Below are positions 1-6,393 of a DNA stretch of 42,698 bases, in pieces (positions within the stretch are counted from its first letter, which is position 1; each line of letters opens with the position of its first letter). This DNA comes from Christensenella sp964494645 (lineage in GTDB: Bacteria > Bacillota > Clostridia > Christensenellales > Christensenellaceae): assembly GCA_964494645.1 (NCBI GenBank), contig CAZBSH010000018.1, positions 1 to 42,698 of the forward strand. Direction: 5' to 3'. The notes below the pieces were generated by a model. That model was given only the letters and a program-made list of their open reading frames with translations, ran no database searches and was not told the origin of the DNA. Both the position numbers and the translations under genes were made by a program.

Positions 1-53
1 TCATGGACACACGCCCCTCAAACGTGCCTGTCTGCCGATTCCAGCACTACCGC
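1..53 (-). tRNA. tRNA-Leu(GAG), 5' part, cut by the window edge
   Basis: Read on the minus strand from position 53, the sequence has a 7-nt acceptor strand (GCGGTAG), T8-G9, a Leu-type D arm containing GGAATCGGCAGAC, and an anticodon stem CACGT/GCGTG. The stem closes the loop TTGAGGG, which places GAG at positions 34-36. It aligns base for base in layout with E. coli tRNA-Leu(GAG). The long variable arm, T arm and acceptor 3' strand lie beyond position 1. A consensus promoter sits immediately upstream. Confidence 0.85.
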
Positions 54-77
54 ATAAATAATGAATCAGCAAGAAAT

Positions 78-106
78 ATTATAATATACCTCAAATATTA
101 AGTCAA
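78..106 (-). promoter_or_regulatory. Promoter of the tRNA-Leu gene
   Basis: On the minus strand, TTGACT (101-106) and TATAAT (78-83) are separated by exactly 17 bp. The predicted transcription start is near 71, about 18 nt before the mature tRNA 5' end at 53. Confidence 0.75.
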
Positions 107-128
107 GCGTTACCAAAGAAAAAGAACG

Positions 129-1559
129 TCATTGTTTCTTCTTGTTACGCGCGACGCGCGAGCCGACTTTTGGGGTGCGTGAATCGCGAGGCGTATCGGG
201 TTTGGCAGCTTCCGTAGAAAGCGGCACACGACGTTGCGAACGCTCTGCTGTTTCCGGACGCTCTGAAATATCTGCGGTGCTCTTTTGATAACCTTTTGGC
301 TGCTGTGTGTAACGGCTGACGTCGGACAGATCGTACCCGCTTGGCTGCTGAGTATAGCGATTAATGTCGGATAGGTCATATCCATCAGGTTGAGACTGCG
401 TGCTGTTTTGCTGTGCCTGATAACCCTCCGGTTGCTGGGTATACCGACTGACGTCAGACAAATCATAACCATCCGGCTGTTGCGTATACCGGCTGATATC
501 CTTTTGATAGCGGGCGTTAAAATAGTCCGCGTCTGTTTTAGGCTCCTCTTTAGGCTCCTCGGGCATGGAGTCGATCGTCGGACCGACATTGTCATCGGGA
601 AGCGAAGGCTTGTTCCCATGCCGCCCATTGCCTTTGTTGCCGCGGCTTTTTATCAATAATATTATAATAATGATAACAGCGATAATTACGGCTGCTCCAA
701 GAATATAAAATACAAAATTCGGATCATTATAATAGGCATCTTGTATATTGTTACCAAGATTCGAGAAGAACGCGCCTGCTGCTGCGAGACCTGTGGATTC
801 GGGAGAAGCCGTAGGGACAGGTTCGGGAGCGGTAATGGTAGCAATCGTTGGTTGGGGCGTAGGGACGACCGTTGACTTTGCAGAAGGACCGGGCGTTGCG
901 ACAGCACTTGTAAACTGAAGCGATTGTAAAGAAGCCATAGCCTGATTCAGATAGGTATTGGCATCATCGTTTTTATAAAGAACGGTGATGGTAAAATTCG
1001 TATTGTTTTGCGCGATCATATAAATTTTTGTGGTATAACCGTTGTCTTCTGCAAGACGACCCGTCAACACGATCGCCGTTTTGCCGTTCAGTTGCTCGGT
1101 AGTATATGGGTCGAACACATAGTCTGCGCCATACTCCGCCTGTTTTTGTGCGACAAGAACGCTGATCTGATCGTCATTTATCATGGAGAAGTCGGTTACG
1201 TCGGGCACATTTGCCGCAGATGCGGAAGCAGCAGGATCCTGCGTGGGCAAAGTAGTCGCTTCGGGCGACGCGGAGAGGGAAAGAGGCGCTTCTGAAATAT
1301 CGAGAGAATAAGAAAGCGCGTTATCTGTTTGCGTTGCGTAAGAAGCGATGAGCAGCGCAAGACCTGTATCTTTATCTTTTATAGAATCGAGCAATTCCTG
1401 CGACATATTTGTTCCGCCGGGGGTGTAATAATATGCGCCTGCCTCCTCAGGTATTTCTATGCTGAAATCCCCTGCGGGATCGTTGTAAGCAAGCGCAAAT
1501 GCGCAGACCGGAACCATCAGCACTATTACAAGCGCTATAAATATAGCAAGTTTTTTCAA
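129..1559 (-). CDS. Secreted/membrane-anchored protein with Tyr/Gln-rich cytosolic repeats
   Basis: No family recognised. The 476-aa product begins with a signal peptide (Lys-Lys then a hydrophobic run ending in a CAFA-like cleavage site near residue 22). An extracytoplasmic domain of about 200 residues follows, containing a Ser/Ala/Pro-rich stretch, then a Thr/Pro-rich linker. One TM helix lies near residues 280-305. The remaining tail is predicted cytosolic and carries four copies of RYTQQP-x-GY and three of GYDLSD, and it ends in a basic segment. The extracellular part resembles stress-response or PsbP-like domains only loosely. A strong SD (AAGGAGG) precedes the ATG and the gene has its own promoter. 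A surface sensor or an adaptor whose repeats bind a cytosolic partner is possible but is inference. Confidence 0.75.
   Translation of the reverse strand: MKKLAIFIALVIVLMVPVCAFALAYNDPAGDFSIEIPEEAGAYYYTPGGTNMSQELLDSIKDKDTGLALLIASYATQTDNALSYSLDISEAPLSLSASPEATTLPTQDPAASASAANVPDVTDFSMINDDQISVLVAQKQAEYGADYVFDPYTTEQLNGKTAIVLTGRLAEDNGYTTKIYMIAQNNTNFTITVLYKNDDANTYLNQAMASLQSLQFTSAVATPGPSAKSTVVPTPQPTIATITAPEPVPTASPESTGLAAAGAFFSNLGNNIQDAYYNDPNFVFYILGAAVIIAVIIIIILLIKSRGNKGNGRHGNKPSLPDDNVGPTIDSMPEEPKEEPKTDADYFNARYQKDISRYTQQPDGYDLSDVSRYTQQPEGYQAQQNSTQSQPDGYDLSDINRYTQQPSGYDLSDVSRYTQQPKGYQKSTADISERPETAERSQRRVPLSTEAAKPDTPRDSRTPKVGSRVARNKKKQ
280..505 (-). repeat. Coding repeats: RYTQQP-x-GY / GYDLSD units
   Basis: The C-terminal tail of the preceding membrane protein contains imperfect tandem units. 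RYTQQP-x-GY occurs four times (x = D, E, S, K) and GYDLSD(V/I) three times, alternating. A degenerate linker of Gln, Ser and Thr separates the second and third units. Codons differ between copies, so the repeats look selected at protein level rather than freshly duplicated. Confidence 0.8.
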
Positions 1560-1605
1560 AGCAATGCCTCCTTAACGGCTGAGTAACTCAAATGATCTGT
1601 TCTTT

Positions 1606-1634
1606 ATTATAGTATAATAAAACCGTGTTTTCAA
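1606..1634 (-). promoter_or_regulatory. Promoter of the repeat-tailed membrane protein gene
   Basis: On the minus strand, TTGAAA (1629-1634) and TATAAT (1606-1611) have a 17-bp spacer. It lies just after the stop codon of the symporter gene, so the membrane-protein gene can be transcribed separately. Confidence 0.7.
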
Positions 1635-1638
1635 TCGG

Positions 1639-3048
1639 TCAGCTTTTTTTTCTGCTGCGTTTTTCATATCGCAAGAATGTATTGTCGAAATCCTTGGTCT
1701 GCGAAACGATCACGCCGGATAATACAAGCAGGCAGATAAGGTTGGGAATCGCCATCAGACCGTTTGCGGTATCGGAAAAATCCCAGACGATTTCAAGCGT
1801 CGTGATTGCGCCGACAAATACGACACAGGCAAACAGCGCGCGATAAATATATTTTGCTTTCATGGACGGGATCAAGAACTCAAGGCTCTTTTCGCCATAA
1901 TAGCTCCAACCGAGGATAGTGGAAAACGCGAAAAGGATGAGCCCGATGGTGACGATCACACTGCCAACGGAGCCCAGTGTAGTGTCAAACGCAAGAATGG
2001 TGAGCGAGGCACCTGTTACGAGACTGCCGTCCGCGGCAAGTGTCCCAAGAACGCCGGAGCAGGCAATGGCAAGACCTGTCAGGGTGCAAACGATGATTGT
2101 ATCGAAAAATGTACCGGTCATGTTGATGTAACCTTGTCGGCAGGGATGGTCGGTTTTGGCCGCTGCCGCAGCAATAGGTGCGCTTCCAAGACCGGCTTCG
2201 TTCGAGAATACGCCGCGCGCAACGCCAAAACGAAGCGCGGTCGCGAAGGTAAAACCCGCCACACCACCTAAAACCGAGCGCGGTGAAAACGCGCTTTCCA
2301 TAATTTGACTGAATCCTGCGGGAAGGTTACCAATGTTCGCAATGATGATGATCAGGCATCCGGCAGCATAAAAAATCGCCATGAAGGGAACGATTTTAGA
2401 AGAGACGTTGCCGATGGACTTGATGCCGCCCAACAGCACAACGCCCACGAGCACGGCAATAACAACACCGGTGATCCATGTTGGGATGGAAAAGGTATTT
2501 AAAACCGCTTCGGAGATCGAATTGATTTGTGTTAAGTTGCCGATCCCAAAAGAGGCGATCACAGCGAACACCGCAAACGCGACAGAAAGAATCGTTCCCA
2601 GCCATTTGACTTTAAAGCCATTTTTGATAGAAAACATGGGACCGCCGGACATTTCCCCCTTAGCGTTTGTTTCGCGGTAGTGTACGGCAAGCACCGATTC
2701 TCCGTATTTGGTAGCAAGTCCGAAGATCGCGGATATCCACATCCAGAAAAGTGCGCCGGGACCACCCAATGTCATGGCAGTTGCCACCCCCACAATATTA
2801 CCTGTGCCGATCGTTGCGGCAAGAGCTGTCATGAGGGATTGAAACGGAGAAATATCGCCCGCATCCGTGTTGTCGGATTTTTTGATGCTATGCTTGGAAA
2901 ATACTTGACGCAGCGCATAACCCAAATTTCGCAAAGGACGGAATTTCAGGCGGATCATTAGGAAAACGCCTGTCCCGACAAGCAGGATAAGCATAATAGG
3001 TCCCCAAACAAAATCGTTGATGCTTTTGAGAATTTCGGAAAATGTCAT
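1639..3048 (-). CDS. Sodium:alanine (AGCS family) amino-acid symporter
   Basis: A 469-aa polytopic membrane protein of the alanine/glycine:cation symporter family, expected to import alanine or glycine with Na+. It shows the family hallmarks near the N-terminus (a TALAATIGTGNIVGVATA segment), the GGPGALFWMW motif, and later the stretch ending GVFSNEAGLGSAPIAAAAA. About ten hydrophobic segments are visible and the length is typical. Of two in-frame ATGs (3054 and 3048), the second is preferred: the AGGGG SD is 7 nt away from it but only 1 nt from the first. Its promoter is divergent from the riboflavin riboswitch. The exact substrate cannot be read from the sequence. Confidence 0.92.
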   Translation of the reverse strand: MTFSEILKSINDFVWGPIMLILLVGTGVFLMIRLKFRPLRNLGYALRQVFSKHSIKKSDNTDAGDISPFQSLMTALAATIGTGNIVGVATAMTLGGPGALFWMWISAIFGLATKYGESVLAVHYRETNAKGEMSGGPMFSIKNGFKVKWLGTILSVAFAVFAVIASFGIGNLTQINSISEAVLNTFSIPTWITGVVIAVLVGVVLLGGIKSIGNVSSKIVPFMAIFYAAGCLIIIIANIGNLPAGFSQIMESAFSPRSVLGGVAGFTFATALRFGVARGVFSNEAGLGSAPIAAAAAKTDHPCRQGYINMTGTFFDTIIVCTLTGLAIACSGVLGTLAADGSLVTGASLTILAFDTTLGSVGSVIVTIGLILFAFSTILGWSYYGEKSLEFLIPSMKAKYIYRALFACVVFVGAITTLEIVWDFSDTANGLMAIPNLICLLVLSGVIVSQTKDFDNTFLRYEKRSRKKS

Positions 3049-3092
3049 AAACATACCCCTGCATATGAATTTTTTGACTTGAAGATGGTTTT

Positions 3093-3121
3093 ATTTTACC
3101 TAAAAGGCTCATGCCTGTCAA
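3093..3121 (-). promoter_or_regulatory. Promoter of the AGCS symporter gene
   Basis: On the minus strand, TTGACA (3116-3121) and TAAAAT (3093-3098) have a 17-bp spacer. Its -35 box is part of an inverted repeat shared with the divergent promoter. Confidence 0.7.
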
Positions 3122-3139
3122 TTTTGTTGTATTGACAGG
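3114..3139. repeat. Inverted repeat spanning the two divergent -35 boxes
   Basis: CCTGTCAA (3114-3121) and TTGACAGG (3132-3139) are a perfect 8-bp inverted repeat with a 10-bp centre. Six bases of each arm are the -35 hexamers of the back-to-back promoters; only the extra CC/GG pairs go beyond the promoter consensus. Confidence 0.6.
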
Positions 3140-3160
3140 TATTTGGCAATGCGGTATGAT
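3132..3160 (+). promoter_or_regulatory. Promoter of the FMN riboswitch/ribU transcript
   Basis: TTGACA (3132-3137) and TATGAT (3155-3160) have a 17-bp spacer. Transcription should start around 3167, shortly before the aptamer. Confidence 0.75.
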
Positions 3161-3177
3161 AAATGAAAAGTGAATGT

Positions 3178-3290
3178 AGTCTTCGGGGCAGGGTGTAACT
3201 CCCTACCGGCAGTATAGCCTGCGAACTCCTTTTAAGGGGCCGATGCGGTGGAATTCCGCAGCCGACAGTTAGAGTCTGGATGAGAGAAGA
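3178..3290 (+). promoter_or_regulatory. FMN riboswitch (RFN element)
   Basis: The conserved RFN blocks are present in order: CTTCGGGGCAGGGTG, a CCCTACCGGC segment, AGTATAGCCTGCGA, the GATGCGGTGGAATTCCGCAG-type stem, GCCGACAGTTAGAGTCTGGA, and the closing TGAGAGAAG. The aptamer binds FMN. A hairpin with a T-run lies between it and ribU, which indicates control by premature termination when FMN is plentiful. Confidence 0.95.
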
Positions 3291-3312
3291 AAAATATTGT
3301 TTTCAATATGTT

Positions 3313-3344
3313 TTCCGGGGATGCTTGCATTCGCGGAATTTTTT
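3313..3344 (+). terminator. Probable riboswitch expression-platform terminator
   Basis: TTCCG (3313-3317) pairs with CGGAA (3334-3338), with an inner ATGC/GCAT pairing, followed directly by six T. It lies between the FMN aptamer and the ribU SD (TTGGAGG), as expected for a transcriptional OFF switch. Confidence 0.6.
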
Positions 3345-3360
3345 CATTGGAGGCATATTT

Positions 3361-3972
3361 ATGGAAACACTTGCACAAAAAAGAAAAATCACAAAAGCGC
3401 AATATATCACGCGCGTGGCAATTCTTGCGGCAGTGGCGTTTGTACTGATGTATGTAGAATTGCCGCTCCCATTCATTCCGCCGTGGTTAAAGCTGGATTT
3501 CTCAGAGATACCCGTGCTGTTGGGGGCATTTGCCTTAGGACCTGTTGCGGGGATCATCATACAGGGAATCAAATGTCTGTTGTTTTTATTGATAAGGGGC
3601 AGTATGTCAGGCGGTGTAGGGGAACTCGCCAACTTTTTGATCGGTGTGGCTTTTGTCGTTGTTGCCGCGATCATATATAAAAAGAAACATAACTTTAAAT
3701 TTGCTATTATCGGTACGCTGATCGGCTTGCTGGTTGCGGCTGTTGTGGCGGGGATACTGAATTACTATGTACTGATCCCATTTTACGCTAATACGGGTCT
3801 TATGCCAATGGAAGCGATCATCGCGGCAAGCAGCGCGATTAATCCGGCGGCGGATTCGTTGCTGGGATATGTGCTGATTTTTGCCATGCCATTTACAGCG
3901 GCTAAACTTGCGATCGACTCGGTGGTGGTATTTTTGCTGTATAAGAAATTGGCGCGCTTCTTGCATAATTAG
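3361..3972 (+). CDS. ribU: Riboflavin ECF transporter S component RibU
   Basis: A 203-aa integral membrane protein with five or six hydrophobic segments. It has the ECF S-component pattern: an N-terminal Arg/Lys stretch, a first helix with AILAAVAFVLMYVELPLP, then the conserved LKLDFSEIPVLLGAFALGP segment typical of RibU. It should bind riboflavin and work with the shared EcfA/EcfA'/EcfT module, which is encoded elsewhere. The upstream FMN riboswitch supports the substrate strongly. The chosen ATG has TTGGAGG 8-9 nt upstream; a longer reading frame begins inside the aptamer and is rejected. Confidence 0.95.
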   Translation: METLAQKRKITKAQYITRVAILAAVAFVLMYVELPLPFIPPWLKLDFSEIPVLLGAFALGPVAGIIIQGIKCLLFLLIRGSMSGGVGELANFLIGVAFVVVAAIIYKKKHNFKFAIIGTLIGLLVAAVVAGILNYYVLIPFYANTGLMPMEAIIAASSAINPAADSLLGYVLIFAMPFTAAKLAIDSVVVFLLYKKLARFLHN

Positions 3973-3989
3973 CGATTTTACTATATGAT
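3961..3989 (+). promoter_or_regulatory. Possible promoter for the tsaE operon
   Basis: TTGCAT (3961-3966, inside the last ribU codons) and TATGAT (3984-3989) have a 17-bp spacer. The -35 box matches only three of six bases. The -10 lies inside an AT-only inverted repeat. Confidence 0.4.
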
Positions 3990-4018
3990 ATAACATGAGT
4001 ATTTTGATATATCATATA
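3982..4018. repeat. AT-rich inverted repeat between ribU and tsaE
   Basis: TATATGATATA (3982-3992) and TATATCATATA (4008-4018) are perfect 11-bp inverted copies around a 15-nt loop. The stem is nearly all A/T with no T-run after it, so it is a poor terminator. It overlaps the predicted -10 of the tsaE promoter and could be an operator. Confidence 0.55.
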
Positions 4019-4035
4019 AGGAATGAAACGCGTTC

Positions 4036-4461
4036 ATGCAGGAGTTCTTAAGCGATAACGAACTGATGACAAAAGAGTTTGCAAAAAAGCTGGCTTCCCG
4101 TTTGGTAAAAGGCAGCTTTCTTGCCGTTTATGGAGATTTGGGCGCGGGAAAAACAGCTTTTGTAAAAGGACTGGCGGAAGGGCTTGATGTGTCAGAGCCG
4201 GTGGTAAGCCCAACGTTTACGATTTTGCGCATGTACGAGAGCGGCAAATTGCCTCTTTATCATTTTGATGTATACCGTATTGCGGATGAGGACGAGCTGT
4301 TTGAGATCGGTTTTGACGAATACGCGGTAGGGGACGGCGTATGCGTGTGTGAATGGGCGGACTTGATTCCAAATGCATTGCCGCAAAAGAGACTGGATAT
4401 CAGGATCGAGAGGACGGGCGACAACGGACGCAAAATCACCATCGAAGAGGTGGATGCATGA
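4036..4461 (+). CDS. tsaE: tRNA t6A biosynthesis ATPase TsaE
   Basis: A 141-aa P-loop ATPase, normal for the family. The Walker A GDLGAGKTAF is near residues 35-44, followed by the family motif SPTF and a DVYRI segment, with a conserved CEWAD near the end. TsaE binds the TsaB-TsaD complex and drives turnover in making threonylcarbamoyladenosine at A37 of ANN-decoding tRNAs. It overlaps tsaB by ATGA (stop and start share bases), so translation is coupled. The SD is weak: AAGGA lies about 13 nt upstream, and no better in-frame start exists because a stop lies just before it. Confidence 0.95.
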   Translation: MQEFLSDNELMTKEFAKKLASRLVKGSFLAVYGDLGAGKTAFVKGLAEGLDVSEPVVSPTFTILRMYESGKLPLYHFDVYRIADEDELFEIGFDEYAVGDGVCVCEWADLIPNALPQKRLDIRIERTGDNGRKITIEEVDA

Positions 4462-5144
4462 ATATATTGGGAATGGATACCACGGGAACGACACTCAGTG
4501 TCGCGGTCAGTGAAGAGGGACAGCTGCTTTCGGAGATATATGTAGACAGTGGGAAAAAACATTCTCAGACCCTTATGGTAGCGGTAGATGATGTGCTGCG
4601 GTTGTCGGGGAAGGAGATTGCGGATATCGACGTATTTGCGGTATGTGTCGGTCCGGGGTCTTTCACGGGGATACGCATTGGCGTCGCGACCTGCGCCGCG
4701 ATGGCACATGCGACTGACAAACCTGTTGCGGCAGTAAGCACACTTGAGGCGTTGATTGCAAACGCGCCGCAGGATGGCAGTATTGTGTGCGCAATCATGG
4801 ATGCGAGACGCGAAGAGGTATATACTGCTGCAAGGCGGGGGACGCAAACGGTTGTTGCAGAATGCGCAATGCCGTTAAAGGAATTGGTAACACAGCTTTT
4901 GCCGAGCGAAAAGATCATCTTTGTGGGTGACGCAGCACTAAAGTTTGAAGATAAGATACGGGAATATAACCCGCGCAGCATTTTTTTGCCGTCGCAGTTT
5001 ATCATGCAGCGCGCGTCGTCCGTATGCGCGCTTGCTTATGGGATGGCACAAAGCGACAAACTTTTGGCCTATGACAAGCTTTGTCCGCAATATCTGCGGG
5101 AAAGCCAGGCGGAAAGATTGAGGAAAGAAAGTATTGGAAAGTAA
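4458..5144 (+). CDS. tsaB: tRNA t6A biosynthesis protein TsaB
   Basis: A 228-aa member of the ASKHA fold family. The N-terminus starts with ILGMDTTGTTLSVAVSE, and the typical VGPGSFTGIRIG motif follows near residue 70. TsaB is the inactive paralogue that forms the heterodimer with TsaD (encoded at 31547) in t6A synthesis. The ATG overlaps the tsaE stop, and the 3' end overlaps rimI by 11 bp. A longer in-frame start at 4353 lies inside tsaE and is not used. Confidence 0.95.
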   Translation: MNILGMDTTGTTLSVAVSEEGQLLSEIYVDSGKKHSQTLMVAVDDVLRLSGKEIADIDVFAVCVGPGSFTGIRIGVATCAAMAHATDKPVAAVSTLEALIANAPQDGSIVCAIMDARREEVYTAARRGTQTVVAECAMPLKELVTQLLPSEKIIFVGDAALKFEDKIREYNPRSIFLPSQFIMQRASSVCALAYGMAQSDKLLAYDKLCPQYLRESQAERLRKESIGK

Positions 5145-5607
5145 CGATATATTGATACGCAGGGCAGAGATCGGAGATCTGGAACAGATCCATTATTGCG
5201 AAAATACAAGCTTCGAGCTGCCATGGTCGTATGCGATGTTATATGATGATATCATCGAGAATGAAAACACGGTATACCTAGTGGTAGAACTGGACGGGAA
5301 AATCATTGGGTATGGAGGGATGTGGATCATCTTTGATGAGGCGCACATCACGAACGTATGTATTTTGCCGGAATATCGCGGACGTGGATATGCGTATGCG
5401 CTTATGCGGGAGCTGATCGGTACGGCAAAAGAGCACGATGCGGACGCGATGTCTTTGGAGGTGCGTGTTTCCAACAAGGCGGCACTGCGACTTTATAAAA
5501 AATGCGGTTTTACAATCCATGGGATCCGCAAACGGTATTATTCCAACAATGGCGAGGATGCGTACGTGATGTGGACAGAACGCGGACCGGGATTGGAGGG
5601 CTACTGA
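5134..5607 (+). CDS. rimI: Ribosomal protein S18 alanine N-acetyltransferase RimI
   Basis: A 157-aa GNAT acetyltransferase. The acetyl-CoA binding loop appears as ILPEYRGRGYAYALM near residues 75-90, followed by the LEVRVSNKAALRLYKKCGF segment typical of RimI. It is expected to acetylate the N-terminus of ribosomal protein S18, and the tsaE-tsaB-rimI order is classic. The start is TTG, preceded by GAGGAAAG and overlapping the end of tsaB. Confidence 0.92.
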   Translation: MESNDILIRRAEIGDLEQIHYCENTSFELPWSYAMLYDDIIENENTVYLVVELDGKIIGYGGMWIIFDEAHITNVCILPEYRGRGYAYALMRELIGTAKEHDADAMSLEVRVSNKAALRLYKKCGFTIHGIRKRYYSNNGEDAYVMWTERGPGLEGY

Positions 5608-5608
5608 A

Positions 5609-6379
5609 ATGTTTGCGACAGTAGACGGTCTTAAGGTACATTACGAGATCGAGGGAACGGGAAAAGATATTTTGTTGCTGCATGGCTGGGGCGCGCAGAT
5701 CGAGAGTTTTGCGCCTGTCATCAACGCTTTGAAAACGCGCCGGCGTGTGATCGCTTTGGATTTTCCGGGGTTTGGGAAAAGCGATGTGCCGCAGGAGGAA
5801 ATGACGGTCTATGATTATGCGGAGTTGACTGCGAAATGGATGCGCGAGATCAATCTTTTGAAGGTGGATGTGATTTGTCATTCGTTTGGCGGGCGCGTGA
5901 CCATGCTGCTTGCGTCGAAATATCCGGAACTGATCGGAAAGATTGCGTTTGTGGACGCGGCGGGCGTAAAACCCAGACGCAGTATGAAATATTATGCAAA
6001 GGTGTACACTTACAAGCTATGTAAAAAGATGGCAAAGAAGCCGGGCGTCAAAAATGCCGCGATGTTTTTTGGGCTGGATGTGGAAAAACGCATCAAAAAT
6101 GCGGGAAGCAGCGATTATAAAAATTTGCCTGACTGTATGAAAAAAACGTTTGTGAATGTGGTGAATGAAGATTTAACACCTTATTTGAAGGATATCCAAT
6201 CGCCATCTTTGCTGATATATGGGGAAAACGATACGGATACGCCTCTTTATATGGCGCGGATTATGGAAAAAGAGATCGCGGACGCGGGACTGGTAGTGCT
6301 AAAGGATGCGGGACATTTTTCTTATCTGGATCAGTTCGGGCAGTTTATGGCGATCATCAATAGTTTTTTTAAGGAATAA
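5609..6379 (+). CDS. Alpha/beta-fold hydrolase
   Basis: A 256-aa protein with an HGWG oxyanion segment near residue 26, a nucleophile elbow CHSFGG near residue 90, a candidate acid in GENDTDTP near residue 210, and the catalytic His in DAGHFSYLDQ near residue 233. All members of the Ser-Asp-His triad are present, so it should be an active esterase or lipase-like enzyme; the substrate is not evident. It starts one base after the rimI stop and is followed 14 nt later by the MurF-like gene, so it is part of the same transcript. Confidence 0.88.
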   Translation: MFATVDGLKVHYEIEGTGKDILLLHGWGAQIESFAPVINALKTRRRVIALDFPGFGKSDVPQEEMTVYDYAELTAKWMREINLLKVDVICHSFGGRVTMLLASKYPELIGKIAFVDAAGVKPRRSMKYYAKVYTYKLCKKMAKKPGVKNAAMFFGLDVEKRIKNAGSSDYKNLPDCMKKTFVNVVNEDLTPYLKDIQSPSLLIYGENDTDTPLYMARIMEKEIADAGLVVLKDAGHFSYLDQFGQFMAIINSFFKE

Positions 6380-6393
6380 CGGGGTAACGAGAG

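Noticed and set aside
280..505. CRISPR-like or tandem DNA repeat
   Set aside because: The periodicity is in the protein; nucleotide copies differ and there are no uniform spacers.
3280..3360. Longer N-terminus for RibU
   Set aside because: It begins inside the FMN aptamer and crosses the terminator hairpin; the ATG at 3361 has a good SD.
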